64,000 nt of DNA from Cytophagales bacterium. Lineage in GTDB: Bacteria; Bacteroidota; Bacteroidia; Cytophagales; Cyclobacteriaceae. The notes below the pieces were generated by a model. The model saw only the letters and a list, made by a program, of their open reading frames with translations. It was not told the origin of the DNA and ran no database searches. Location of the stretch: contig JADBYK010000031.1 in assembly GCA_020403045.1 (NCBI GenBank), positions 1 to 64,000 on the forward strand. The letters are read 5' to 3'. A program made the translations under genes and the position numbers. Positions 1-8,660 of this stretch are shown here, piece by piece (the stretch's first letter is position 1; every line of letters begins with the position of its first letter).

Positions 1-36
1 AGCCAGTATGAAAACAAATAAGAATGCTATTTTCAT
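1..36 (-). CDS. 5' end of an exported protein (cut by left edge)
   Basis: An ATG on the minus strand at 36 opens a frame reading MKIAFLFVFILA up to position 1. This is a basic start followed by a hydrophobic run, as in a signal peptide. The gene lies 62 bases downstream of the OmpA-type gene on the same strand and may be the next gene of that run. Only 12 codons are visible, so the product cannot be named. Confidence 0.45.
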   Translation of the reverse strand, partial: MKIAFLFVFILA

Positions 37-98
37 CTGTTAAATGTACTTAAAAAATAAAACCCAAAGAAGTTCTCAGGTTAAGAATTTGTTAAAGG

Positions 99-755
99 CT
101 AGTCTTTTAGCACCCGCATCTCTACACGCCTGTTGAGTGCTTTTGCCTGTTCAGTTCCTTCGGTAGACAGTGGCTGCGTTCCGCCAAAAGCTTTTGTCTT
201 TACCCGGTCTTTTGAAACTCCTTTAGATGTTAAATACTTTTTTACAGCTTCCACACGATCTCTGGATAATTCCATATTTTTTTCTGCATTTCCAATATTG
301 TCGGTGTGACCTTCCAATTGGATAACTACTTTCGTATTCTCTTTCATCATGGCTACCATCTCATCCAAACTTGTATAAGACTTAGGGTTTATGACAGCTC
401 TCCCGACTTCAAAAATAAGGTGTTCCAATCGAATGGCTCGACCAGTGGACGTCAGTGAAATGTCCCTATCAATAACATTGCTCACGGCTTCTTTTGGATC
501 AACAATTATAGTTTGCGGAATATACCCTTCCGCGTCAGCCGTAACCTGATATTTGGACGAACCAAAGATGGTAAATGAAAACGTGGTGTCTGTAGATCTT
601 CCTGAAATGCCACCAGTAGGGTAGCTTTTATAACGAATGGCCGACTTGATGCACTTTCTGGTCAATGCATCGATCACATCTCCCTGCACCGTTATCTCTT
701 GCCCAAACGCAGCCATCACCAAAATTGAAAATAACACTGTCGTTAATAATTTCAT
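99..755 (-). CDS. OmpA-family peptidoglycan-binding protein
   Basis: This 218-residue exported protein has a signal peptide at residues 1-18 ending at an AFGQ-like site. Residues 20-100 look like a beta-rich carboxypeptidase-regulatory-type domain. The C-terminal half (about 105-218) is an OmpA-like domain: the LEGHTDNIGNAEKNMELS stretch and the later LNRRVEMRV are the family's peptidoglycan-binding signature. It probably sits in the periplasm or outer membrane and tethers to the wall. It starts 9 bases after parC and may be co-transcribed with it. A role in topoisomerase function is not implied. Confidence 0.85.
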   Translation of the reverse strand: MKLLTTVLFSILVMAAFGQEITVQGDVIDALTRKCIKSAIRYKSYPTGGISGRSTDTTFSFTIFGSSKYQVTADAEGYIPQTIIVDPKEAVSNVIDRDISLTSTGRAIRLEHLIFEVGRAVINPKSYTSLDEMVAMMKENTKVVIQLEGHTDNIGNAEKNMELSRDRVEAVKKYLTSKGVSKDRVKTKAFGGTQPLSTEGTEQAKALNRRVEMRVLKD

Positions 756-764
756 TTTGACTCT

Positions 765-3611
765 TTAAAAATCCAGTTCAACGGTTTGTCCAGGAGTATA
801 CCCCTTTTCGTCATCATCTTTTTTTACTTCCTTTTTTTGGCTTTGATTTTCCTCGAAGAGGTTTGCTTGCTCGGCTCTTGGTCTTTTTTCCTTTGGCTTC
901 GGGGGCTGGCCGTTGACGAGCGGCTGGTTTTGATTTGCTTGGGACTGACTTTCCTCGAAGAGGCTTGCTTGCTCTCCCTCCTCTGGTTCTTCCCACCTGT
1001 TGCCCGAGGCCGGAGCGAAGGGGAATTTTTTTTTTGACGGTTGAGAACTTTTTGAGGTTTCAACAGTCGCCACCTCGTTATCCGAGTCGCCCTCTTCAAA
1101 GCCAGTTTCATCGGGATCTTCCAGTGACTTAATCTTAGTCACCTTGTATTGCGACAATCGATTTCCCAATGCCTTCCAACCTTTCACATCGACAATCTCA
1201 TCCAGACTTACCACTTCCGCCTCTTTATCCTTCCCTTTCCCTTTAACCACGTCCATCTCAATCTCTGGCGAATCCGAAGTACTGGCATACTCCAACCGTG
1301 AGCCAATGCCTTCGGAAATAAAACCAAATTCTTTATCTAATGTATTAGTCTCGATTAAGAATCGTTTAACAAAATACTGTTTGCTTTCGCCATCCAAATA
1401 AACAGCTGTAACCACTTTTTTAGGATTGTACTTCTGTACTAGAATGGTTTTTTCTGGTTCGTAGCGATTCGTCAATTCATAGCTGGTAATTTTGTATGTA
1501 CCACTTTTTGTGATGGCTATGATCTGATCGTCTCCATCAAATTTTCCAACATATTTACCACGCTTATCTTTATTCAATCGGCCGCTTGCCTCATCAAACC
1601 ACAAATCCAATCCGCTTAATGTCGAACCTCGCGATTCTTTAAAATCTACTTTACGCACAGGATATTTAGTAATCATATTACCACGTACCCCTCTCCCCTT
1701 CACTTCCAACTCTGAAAAATCAAAATCAAAAATCTTTTTACGGGCCGAACTTGCTGGTGTCAACTTAACTTCAACCACTTCCGCTTCCCCATTTGGATTG
1801 GCACTCAGGTAATGCACCTTGCTATTGGGATTTCCCATATCAAGATTATATTCTTTATCTCGCGTAATCGCAGGCATGGCAAAACGCTTGGCATACGTAA
1901 TTCCGCCCTTGCCGTCACTATAAACGAGATTGTAGATCATTCGCTCATCACCTTTACGCCAAATGCCCACGTGCAAAATGTCCTTGCCCATAAACACTTT
2001 TTCGTTGATGCGACTTACTTTCGCTTTGCCATCTCTACGGATAACGATTACGTCATCTAATTCAGAACAATCGGCAATAAACTCGTCCTTTTTCAAACTC
2101 CAGCCAATAAAACCATCTTCACGGTTTACATATAGTTTTTGGTTGTTGGCAATTACTTCAGTAGCGGCAACTGAGGTGAAGCTCTTAATCTCTGTTTTTC
2201 GCTCACGCCCTTTACCATATTTATCCAACAGATTTTGATAATAAGCAATCGCGTAGTCAGTTAAGTGTTTGAGATGATGTAGTGTTTCTTTCAGTTCTTT
2301 CTCCAAATCACGCATCAACTCATCCGCTTTAAACGAATCGTATTTAGAAATGCGTTTGATCCGAATCTCCAGCAAGCGCAAGATGTCATCACGAGTAATC
2401 TCCCGATAGAATTGTTTTTTATAGGGCCTCAGTCCTTTGTCAACAGTTGTAATTACCTCTTCAAAAGTTTCGACATCTTCAATATTTCTATAAATTCTTT
2501 TTTCAATGAAAATCTTTTCCAACGAAGAGAACAATATCTTCTCCATTAGCTCGGCTTTTCGGATCTCCAGTTCTTGTTTTAGAAGCTTTACCGTCAGCTC
2601 AGTATTATACTTCAAAATCTCATTCACTTTCATGAACTGAGGCCTATCGGCTACAATAACACAAGCATTGGGAGAAATAGAAACTTCGCAATCGGTAAAT
2701 GCATAAAGCGCATCAATGGCAATTTCGGGCGAAATACCAGCCTGCAAGCTCACGGAAATTTCAACGTCCTTAGCAGTGTTGTCCACCACTTGTTTCACCT
2801 TGATCTTACCCTTTTCGCTGGCCTTTACAATAGACTCCATCAGCGAAGCAGTTGTGGTGCCAAAAGGAATTTCTTTGATCAGCAGTGTCTTCTTATCTTC
2901 TATTTCAATTTTTGCCCTCACCTTTATTTTTCCTCCACGGAAACCCTGTTCGTATTCCGAGAAATCACCAATGCCGCCAGTAGGAAAATCAGGGTAGATT
3001 TTTGGGTTCTTCCCTTTCAACACATCGATGGATGCTTTAATCAGCTCGCAAAAATTATGAGGTAAAATTTTGGTCGACAAACCTACTGCAATCCCCTCAA
3101 CACCTTGTGCGAGTAGCAATGGGAATTTTACCGGAAGTGTGACAGGTTCTTTTTTTCGACCATCATACGAAAGCTGCCACTCTGTTGTCTGTGGATTGTA
3201 GACTACGTCCAACGCAAACTTTGAAAGGCGCGCTTCGATGTAACGAGGCGCTGCCGCACTGTCTCCCGTGCGAACGTCACCCCAGTTACCCTGGGTATCA
3301 AGTAACAAATCTTTCTGTCCTATATTAACAATCGCCTCACCAATAGCAGCATCTCCATGGGGGTGATACTGCATAGTGCTACCGATCACATTGGCCACTT
3401 TATTAAAACGGCCATCATCCATTTCTTTAATGGCATGAGCTATCCTGCGTTGTACCGGCTTTAGTCCATCCTCAATTCGTGGAACGGCACGCTCCAGAAT
3501 CACATACGAAGCGTAGTCCAGAAACCAATTTTCGTACATACCATCAATTGCGATCGAATGAACGTTCCCGTCTTTGTCTGTTGTTTCGTTAGGTATTTGC
3601 TTTTTACTCAT
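765..3611 (-). CDS. parC: DNA topoisomerase IV subunit A
   Basis: This is the breakage-reunion subunit of a type IIA topoisomerase, which passes one duplex through another to decatenate daughter chromosomes. The active-site tyrosine is Y124 within AAAPRYIEARLS, followed by the tower and coiled-coil regions and a C-terminal beta-pinwheel-like region (about 520-830). At 948 residues it is longer than a typical GyrA or ParC because of an acidic, Q/P-rich tail after about residue 850. That tail holds a duplicated motif, QASLFEE (881-887) and QANLFEE (915-921). parE lies 71 bases upstream on the same strand, which favours topoisomerase IV over gyrase. GyrA is the alternative, less likely because of the parE partner and the tail. 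Confidence 0.93.
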   Translation of the reverse strand: MSKKQIPNETTDKDGNVHSIAIDGMYENWFLDYASYVILERAVPRIEDGLKPVQRRIAHAIKEMDDGRFNKVANVIGSTMQYHPHGDAAIGEAIVNIGQKDLLLDTQGNWGDVRTGDSAAAPRYIEARLSKFALDVVYNPQTTEWQLSYDGRKKEPVTLPVKFPLLLAQGVEGIAVGLSTKILPHNFCELIKASIDVLKGKNPKIYPDFPTGGIGDFSEYEQGFRGGKIKVRAKIEIEDKKTLLIKEIPFGTTTASLMESIVKASEKGKIKVKQVVDNTAKDVEISVSLQAGISPEIAIDALYAFTDCEVSISPNACVIVADRPQFMKVNEILKYNTELTVKLLKQELEIRKAELMEKILFSSLEKIFIEKRIYRNIEDVETFEEVITTVDKGLRPYKKQFYREITRDDILRLLEIRIKRISKYDSFKADELMRDLEKELKETLHHLKHLTDYAIAYYQNLLDKYGKGRERKTEIKSFTSVAATEVIANNQKLYVNREDGFIGWSLKKDEFIADCSELDDVIVIRRDGKAKVSRINEKVFMGKDILHVGIWRKGDERMIYNLVYSDGKGGITYAKRFAMPAITRDKEYNLDMGNPNSKVHYLSANPNGEAEVVEVKLTPASSARKKIFDFDFSELEVKGRGVRGNMITKYPVRKVDFKESRGSTLSGLDLWFDEASGRLNKDKRGKYVGKFDGDDQIIAITKSGTYKITSYELTNRYEPEKTILVQKYNPKKVVTAVYLDGESKQYFVKRFLIETNTLDKEFGFISEGIGSRLEYASTSDSPEIEMDVVKGKGKDKEAEVVSLDEIVDVKGWKALGNRLSQYKVTKIKSLEDPDETGFEEGDSDNEVATVETSKSSQPSKKKFPFAPASGNRWEEPEEGEQASLFEESQSQANQNQPLVNGQPPKPKEKRPRAEQANLFEENQSQKKEVKKDDDEKGYTPGQTVELDF

Positions 3612-3682
3612 TGCGTTACTTCTCTTCGTTTGAAAACTCCAATCTATCGTGGTGTCACAGACCGTGATACCATCTGCGCTTG

Positions 3683-5566
3683 TTATTCAATATCGACAAT
3701 CTCCTCCTCTTTTATCTCTACTTTATCCAATTCAATTCTCAAGTTCTCTATAATAAATTCCTGACGATCAGGTGTATTTTTGCCCATATAGAACTCAAGT
3801 AACTTAGCCAAGTGACTTTCTTTATTTAACAGCACCGGCTGCAAGCGAATGCTTTCGCCAATAAACTTTCCAAACTCATCGGGAGAAATTTCGCCTAAGC
3901 CCTTGAAGCGGGTGATTTCCGGTTTATTACCCAACTTAACTACGGCACTTTGTTTCTCTTCTTCACTGTAACAGTAGATCGTCTCCTTTTTATTCCGAAC
4001 TCTGAATAGTGGCGTCTCCAACACATAAACGTGATTTGCTTTCACCAGATCAGGGAAAAATTGTAAAAAGAAGGTCATCAACAAAAGTCGAATATGCATC
4101 CCGTCCACATCGGCATCAGTGGCGATAATCACTTTGTTGTAGCGTAGCCCATCCAACCCATCTTCAATATTGAGTGCATGCTGAAGCAGATTGAATTCCT
4201 CATTTTCGTACACCACTTTTTTAGTCAGGCCGTAGCAATTCAATGGCTTTCCACGCAAACTAAAGACAGCCTGCGTTTCCACATTACGCGATTTGGTGAT
4301 CGACCCGCTTGCAGAATCTCCCTCTGTAATAAAGACCACCGAATCCATCCCCTTCTCCCCTTTTTCATCATCAAAATGAAAACGGCAATCTCTTAGTTTC
4401 TTGTTATGGAGATTGGCTTTCTTCGCACGTTCATTAGCTAATTTTTTAATACCAGCAATTTCTTTTCGCTCGCGCTCTGATTGCAAAATTCTCTTTTGCA
4501 AGGCATCTGCCGAAGCGGGATTCTTGTGGAGATAAATTTCTACTTCTTTTGCCACAAAATCACCAACAAAGTTTTTCACGCTTTGTCCGCCTTCCGGTGC
4601 CATGTTAATGGAACCCAACTTGGTTTTTGTTTGTGATTCAAAGACAGGTTCTTGCACACGCACGGCTACTGCACCCACAATACTTGCGCGGATATCTGCC
4701 GCATCAAAATCTTTTTTGTAAAAATCACGAATACCCCTCACCACACCTTCGCGAAAAGCGGCCAGGTGAGTGCCTCCCTGGGTTGTATTTTGGCCGTTTA
4801 CGAATGAGTAATACTCTTCTCCATATTGATTTCCGTGAGTCAATGCAAATTCAATATCATCGCCCTTGCAATGAATTATTGGGTAGCGCATTTCCTCGGC
4901 ATCGGCTTTTTGCTTCAATAAGTCAAGTAGACCATCTTTTGAAAAGAACTTTCTGCCATTATAGTTGATCGTAAGTCCGGCATTTAGGAACGCATAGTTC
5001 CACATCAAATCGTCCAAATATTCTGGAATGAAATGGTAGTTTTTGAACATGGTGTTATCCGGTTCAAATTCTACCAAAGTCCCATTTTTCTCGTCACTCT
5101 TGCCTACTTTAGGATCGGCCGTAAGTACACCCTTCTTGAACTCTGCCAGTTTGGTTTGGCCTTCGCGGAAAGCTTGTACTTTGAAGAAATTTGACAAAGC
5201 GTTTACCGCCTTGGTACCAACGCCATTTAACCCAACCGATTTTTGAAAAGCGCCCGAGTCATACTTTGCTCCGGTATTTATTTTCGAAACTACATCCACC
5301 ACTTTGCCGAGCGGTATTCCACGGCCGTAGTCACGTACCATCACGTGTTGATCGGTAATTTTTACATCGATGGTTTTGCCATACCCCATCATGTGCTCAT
5401 CGATACAATTGTCGATAACTTCTTTTACTAACACGTAAATGCCATCGTCTTTGGCAGAGCCATCGCCCAACTTACCAATATACATTCCCGGCCTGAGTCG
5501 AATATGCTCTCTCCAATCGAGGGACCGGATACTGGATTCATCGTATTCACTTGTTTCCTTCGCCAT
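3683..5566 (-). CDS. parE: DNA topoisomerase IV subunit B
   Basis: This is the ATPase subunit that pairs with ParC. The N-terminal GHKL ATPase region contains RPGMYIG and the GRGIPLG loop, followed by the transducer domain. The TOPRIM domain shows [10 protein letters not shown] and the metal-binding [10 protein letters not shown]. The 627-residue length fits ParE and is shorter than most GyrB proteins. It is the first gene of a minus-strand run parE-parC-ompA, with an unusual G+C-rich inverted repeat just upstream of its start. The start codon ATG at 5566 gives [18 protein letters not shown], a normal ParE beginning. Confidence 0.93.
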   Translation of the reverse strand: MAKETSEYDESSIRSLDWREHIRLRPGMYIGKLGDGSAKDDGIYVLVKEVIDNCIDEHMMGYGKTIDVKITDQHVMVRDYGRGIPLGKVVDVVSKINTGAKYDSGAFQKSVGLNGVGTKAVNALSNFFKVQAFREGQTKLAEFKKGVLTADPKVGKSDEKNGTLVEFEPDNTMFKNYHFIPEYLDDLMWNYAFLNAGLTINYNGRKFFSKDGLLDLLKQKADAEEMRYPIIHCKGDDIEFALTHGNQYGEEYYSFVNGQNTTQGGTHLAAFREGVVRGIRDFYKKDFDAADIRASIVGAVAVRVQEPVFESQTKTKLGSINMAPEGGQSVKNFVGDFVAKEVEIYLHKNPASADALQKRILQSERERKEIAGIKKLANERAKKANLHNKKLRDCRFHFDDEKGEKGMDSVVFITEGDSASGSITKSRNVETQAVFSLRGKPLNCYGLTKKVVYENEEFNLLQHALNIEDGLDGLRYNKVIIATDADVDGMHIRLLLMTFFLQFFPDLVKANHVYVLETPLFRVRNKKETIYCYSEEEKQSAVVKLGNKPEITRFKGLGEISPDEFGKFIGESIRLQPVLLNKESHLAKLLEFYMGKNTPDRQEFIIENLRIELDKVEIKEEEIVDIE

Positions 5567-5592
5567 AGCAGTTCAAAACTTAAGAGTTTAAT

Positions 5593-5627
5593 CGCCCGCC
5601 CTCCATAACGACTTAGGCTGGCGGGCG
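5593..5627. repeat. Inverted repeat upstream of parE
   Basis: The perfect 8-bp arms CGCCCGCC (5593-5600) and GGCGGGCG (5620-5627) flank 19 bases. The arms are much richer in G+C than the surrounding leader, which suggests a dispersed palindromic element or an mRNA hairpin in the parE leader. No protein-binding role can be assigned. The rest of the 5567-5814 gap shows nothing I recognise. Confidence 0.5.
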
Positions 5628-5814
5628 CAAAGATGAAAAATTTATCGGGTCTGACTTAAAAATTCTACTGGCAAACGCCAATGTATAGTTCGAAGAAAAT
5701 ATTTTTCTGCGAGAATTCCTCGTAGAGTAGAATGGGGATTACAGCAAAAAAAATCAGGGACAACCGAACTAATTGGCTGATTTACAACTGGTAAAAAGAA
5801 TTGATTAAAACTGA

Positions 5815-6243
5815 TTATTTAGAAAAAAGTTTTCTGGCCACTGCATAGAGGGGCCAACTAATAGCCCAACCCACCACAAGCACGATGCCGCCATAGATAA
5901 TAGGTCCAATCGCCTGATAGTCAAATTTTTCTGCACTATTGTAGAGGGCTACAAAATTGATACCGATGATCAAAAAGATATTGAGTGAAATAACCAAGCC
6001 GTAGAACCAAGCTCTAAACCCCAATTGAACAGCAAACAATTTGTTAATAACAAATACAAACAGGTTAAAAATTGCTGCAACCGCCAAAACGCAGTAGAAT
6101 AAAGCATCACGTGTAAGCGAAAATGGCGTTTCGGACTCCAAAACCGTAATTGTCTCGGGCAAAGAGGCGTAGTTGTACATAAACACACCCAAAAAAATAA
6201 CCAACGAAAGAAACCAGATCGCTTTAAATACCTTTAGTGTCAT
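5815..6243 (-). CDS. Four-helix membrane protein of unknown function
   Basis: From ATG 6243 the product is 142 residues with about four hydrophobic helices (near 5-25, 45-70, 78-100 and 112-135) and a short extracytoplasmic loop between the first two. I do not recognise a family beyond a small DUF-type integral membrane protein. An upstream TTG at 6264 would extend it by seven residues and overlap the divergent lipoprotein frame. The ATG is preferred because it begins right before the first helix. Confidence 0.6.
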   Translation of the reverse strand: MTLKVFKAIWFLSLVIFLGVFMYNYASLPETITVLESETPFSLTRDALFYCVLAVAAIFNLFVFVINKLFAVQLGFRAWFYGLVISLNIFLIIGINFVALYNSAEKFDYQAIGPIIYGGIVLVVGWAISWPLYAVARKLFSK

Positions 6244-6280
6244 GTAACTACATTTGTGGTACAAATTAAATGCAAATACA

Positions 6281-6649
6281 TTGAACTATCGGTGCCTTTT
6301 CTTCTTTACTATTTTGTTATTGGTGTTACTGGGTTGCTCGAAGCCGCTGCCAACCCTCGAAAAAATAGACCTGGCAAAATGGAAGAATGACAAATGGGGC
6401 TGCTCGAAAGATCGGCTCGCAGCATTGCCCCAGTTGGTGAATCAAAAAGAAAAGTTAAAAGGCCTCTCGCAAGACGACATCGTCAAGCTTTTAGGCAGAC
6501 CCGACAAAAACGAACTGTATAAGCGCAACCAGAAGTTCTTCTATTACTATTTGACACCCGGAACGAATTGCGGGAGAGATACAATTACTCAACGACTTTC
6601 ACTTAGGTTCAATGCAATGGGGTTTGCGAAAGAAGTCCTCGTTGAATAA
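6281..6649 (+). CDS. Small lipoprotein
   Basis: A TTG start at 6281 gives MNYRCLFFFTILLLVLLGC, a lipoprotein signal peptide ending in the lipobox LLGC, so the mature chain starts at the cysteine. A TTG at 6254 is also open but puts nine extra residues before the signal and overlaps the divergent gene. The mature part (about 105 residues) contains GLSQDDIVKLLGRPD, which resembles the SmpA/BamE-type fold of small outer-membrane lipoproteins. The identity is uncertain. The frame stops exactly at the start of a tandem repeat. Confidence 0.6.
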   Translation: MNYRCLFFFTILLLVLLGCSKPLPTLEKIDLAKWKNDKWGCSKDRLAALPQLVNQKEKLKGLSQDDIVKLLGRPDKNELYKRNQKFFYYYLTPGTNCGRDTITQRLSLRFNAMGFAKEVLVE

Positions 6650-6722
6650 TCAAGATTCAAAGTTCAAGATTCAAAGTTTAGAGTTTAATGCCAAAGTTCA
6701 ATTTTGAGTTTTGAATCTTGAA
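6650..6722. repeat. Heptamer-type repeat and hairpin between convergent genes
   Basis: The 14-base unit TCAAGATTCAAAGT occurs twice in exact tandem (6650-6677), a doubled 7-bp period of related words. It is followed by degenerate TTAGAGT and CAAAGTTC words. TTCAAGATTCAA (6663-6674) is the reverse complement of TTGAATCTTGAA (6711-6722), so transcripts from either side could fold into a 12-bp stem. The block fills the whole gap between two converging genes and may act as a bidirectional terminator. It belongs to the window-wide heptamer family. Confidence 0.7.
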
Positions 6723-7223
6723 TTAACTGTGAAGAGCGTTTCTTTGAAAATGCTGTTTTTTCCTTTTCGCCTTTTCAATATTTGCCCAAAGAACATCCAC
6801 CAATGCTTCCTTCTTTTTGTGGTTGAAAGGGTAGAGAAGTGATGGCTTGAAATAAAACGTATCACCAAACAACTCTTTGGCATAAAGATCGACTTTGTAC
6901 ACCCCTTCTATTGAAGCTAAGTTAACGTCTTTAATGTTTTCAAGCGGTATTAGTAAATCTTGCTCTTTCTGCCTTACATACATAAATTCATGATCAAACT
7001 CCACATGAAATACCTTCTTGTTTACCCTCAGCCAAAGGTAAAAGAGATAAGCCCAATACAACGGTAAATACCAACTACTAAAACTACCCCTTTCAAATAA
7101 ATTCTCTCGATAGTAATAAGCGATGCTTGAGCAAACTACTAAGATGATTACCATCAATCCATACTTGTAAAAACTGAGGTAACGAGTCGACAAATTTCTA
7201 ATTCTGGATTTTTCTGGCACCAT
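6723..7223 (-). CDS. Two-helix membrane protein of unknown function
   Basis: ATG 7223 gives MVPEKSRIRNLSTRYLSF and a 166-residue product. A longer frame to 7304 would run into the start of the divergent dehydrogenase gene and is unlikely. Two hydrophobic helices (near 22-40 and 55-72) are followed by a soluble domain of about 90 residues with alternating charged strands, an arrangement seen in PH-like (bacterial pleckstrin) membrane proteins. I do not recognise the family with certainty. Confidence 0.6.
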   Translation of the reverse strand: MVPEKSRIRNLSTRYLSFYKYGLMVIILVVCSSIAYYYRENLFERGSFSSWYLPLYWAYLFYLWLRVNKKVFHVEFDHEFMYVRQKEQDLLIPLENIKDVNLASIEGVYKVDLYAKELFGDTFYFKPSLLYPFNHKKKEALVDVLWANIEKAKRKKQHFQRNALHS

Positions 7224-7263
7224 CGAAACTCTATCTTTACAGCTAACAAAAATAGTCAACTCA

Positions 7264-8151
7264 ATGAATAAAATAGCGGTTATTGGTTCCGGAACCATGG
7301 GCAACGGTATTGCGCATGTATTTGCTCAACATGGATTCAAGGTTTCCATCATAGATATTTCTGAAGATGCCTTAAAAAAAGCGATCTCTACCATTGACAA
7401 AAACCTTTCCCGGCAGGTAGAAAAGGGAACGATTACTGCCGATGCGAAGCAGCTAACTTTGTCGAATCTTTCTACCACCACATTTATAAAAGAAGGGCTA
7501 CAGGATGTAGAATTGGTGGTAGAGGCGGCTACTGAAAATCTGGAATTAAAATTAAAAATATTTAAAGACTTGGATGAAGTTACCAGACCAGGAACCATTC
7601 TTGCCTCCAACACTTCTTCTATCTCGATTACGAAAATAGCGTCAGTCACCAAAAGTCCGGGGAACGTGATTGGGATGCACTTTATGAACCCAGTACCCAT
7701 AATGAAACTGGTTGAGGTCATCAGAGGCTACAGCACCACCAATGAGACGACCCATACAATCATGGAGCTTTCCAAAAAATTGGGCAAAATTCCAGTAGAA
7801 GTAAACGACTACCCTGGCTTTGTGGCCAACCGGATTTTGATGCCCATGATCAATGAGGCAATATACTCCTTGTATGAGGGGGTAGCCGGTGTTGAAGAAA
7901 TCGACAACGTGATGAAATTAGGAATGGCCCACCCGATGGGACCACTTCAACTAGCCGATTTTATTGGGCTAGATATCTGCCTTTCTATTCTGCGTGTATT
8001 GCACGATGGGTTCGGAAATCCAAAGTATGCACCCTGCCCGCTGCTTGTTAACATGGTGCAAGCCGGAAACAAAGGAGTAAAATCGGGAAGTGGATTTTAC
8101 CAGTACATGACTGGAAACAAAGAACTTGTTGTAGCGGAAAAGTTCAAATAG
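7264..8151 (+). CDS. 3-hydroxybutyryl-CoA dehydrogenase
   Basis: This enzyme catalyses NAD(P)-dependent oxidation of 3-hydroxyacyl-CoA to 3-oxoacyl-CoA, or the reverse, in fatty-acid or butyrate metabolism. The N-terminal Rossmann motif is GSGTMGNGIAHVFAQHG (residues 8-24). The catalytic histidine is H139 in GMHFMNPVPIMKLVEV, with the partner glutamate about residue 151. The C-terminal helical dimerisation domain contains DYPGFVANRILMPMINEA. The length of 295 residues is standard for stand-alone Hbd/PaaH enzymes. The gene is monocistronic, closed by a strong hairpin terminator. Confidence 0.92.
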   Translation: MNKIAVIGSGTMGNGIAHVFAQHGFKVSIIDISEDALKKAISTIDKNLSRQVEKGTITADAKQLTLSNLSTTTFIKEGLQDVELVVEAATENLELKLKIFKDLDEVTRPGTILASNTSSISITKIASVTKSPGNVIGMHFMNPVPIMKLVEVIRGYSTTNETTHTIMELSKKLGKIPVEVNDYPGFVANRILMPMINEAIYSLYEGVAGVEEIDNVMKLGMAHPMGPLQLADFIGLDICLSILRVLHDGFGNPKYAPCPLLVNMVQAGNKGVKSGSGFYQYMTGNKELVVAEKFK

Positions 8152-8161
8152 TCTTAAGTGC

Positions 8162-8199
8162 AAAAAAAATCCGGTGAGGCTTTTCACCGGATTTTTTTT
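8162..8199. terminator. Bidirectional intrinsic terminator
   Basis: A perfect 16-bp inverted repeat has A-rich outer ends and the core ATCCGGTGA (arms 8162-8177 and 8184-8199, six-base loop). It yields a stem with a U tract in both directions and lies between the convergent dehydrogenase and mscL genes. Confidence 0.92.
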
Positions 8200-8205
8200 G
8201 AATTT

Positions 8206-8574
8206 CTATTTTTTCAGTAGGTCTCGTATCTCGGTCAATAAAACTACATCAGCGGGAGGTGCCGGTGCAGGTGCTGATTCTTCCTTTTTCCTGCTCGCTG
8301 CATTCATACCCTTCACAACTAGAAAAAGGACAAAAGAAATCACTACGAAAGAAATTACTGCAGAAATAAATTTGCCGAGAAGCATGCCACCCGGCTTCCA
8401 AGAGGCAATATCGGCTGCACCGGCTGCTTCAAGTGCAGGTTGAAGGATTATTGGGGTGATTACATCTGCCACCAGCGAATTCACGATAGCGCCAAACGCC
8501 CCGCCAATAATTACGCCAACAGCCAGATCAACCACGTTGCCGCGCATCACGAATGACTTAAATTCTTTTAACAT
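8206..8574 (-). CDS. mscL: Large-conductance mechanosensitive channel
   Basis: MscL opens under membrane tension and releases solutes during osmotic downshock. The N-terminal signature [20 protein letters not shown] covers the amphipathic helix and TM1. TM2 is about residues 70-92 ([19 protein letters not shown]). A periplasmic loop and a short C-terminal helix ([13 protein letters not shown]) follow the family plan, with an A/P-rich linker before it. Length is 122 residues, slightly short of E. coli MscL. It is a single-gene unit ending at the terminator at 8162-8199. Confidence 0.96.
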   Translation of the reverse strand: MLKEFKSFVMRGNVVDLAVGVIIGGAFGAIVNSLVADVITPIILQPALEAAGAADIASWKPGGMLLGKFISAVISFVVISFVLFLVVKGMNAASRKKEESAPAPAPPADVVLLTEIRDLLKK

Positions 8575-8660
8575 AATGTAAGGAATTAGGTAATGTTTGC
8601 CCGAAAATACAACTTTTCTAAAACGATTTAAAAATTAGATTTACTGTTCGAACCAAATTT

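Noticed and set aside
814-1132. Several open frames of 60-95 codons opposite or out of phase with the end of parC
   Set aside because: They reflect the biased composition of the repetitive ParC tail and have no protein-like features or starts.
7224-7304. N-terminal extension of the two-helix membrane protein
   Set aside because: It would overlap the start of the divergent dehydrogenase; ATG 7223 precedes normal sequence.
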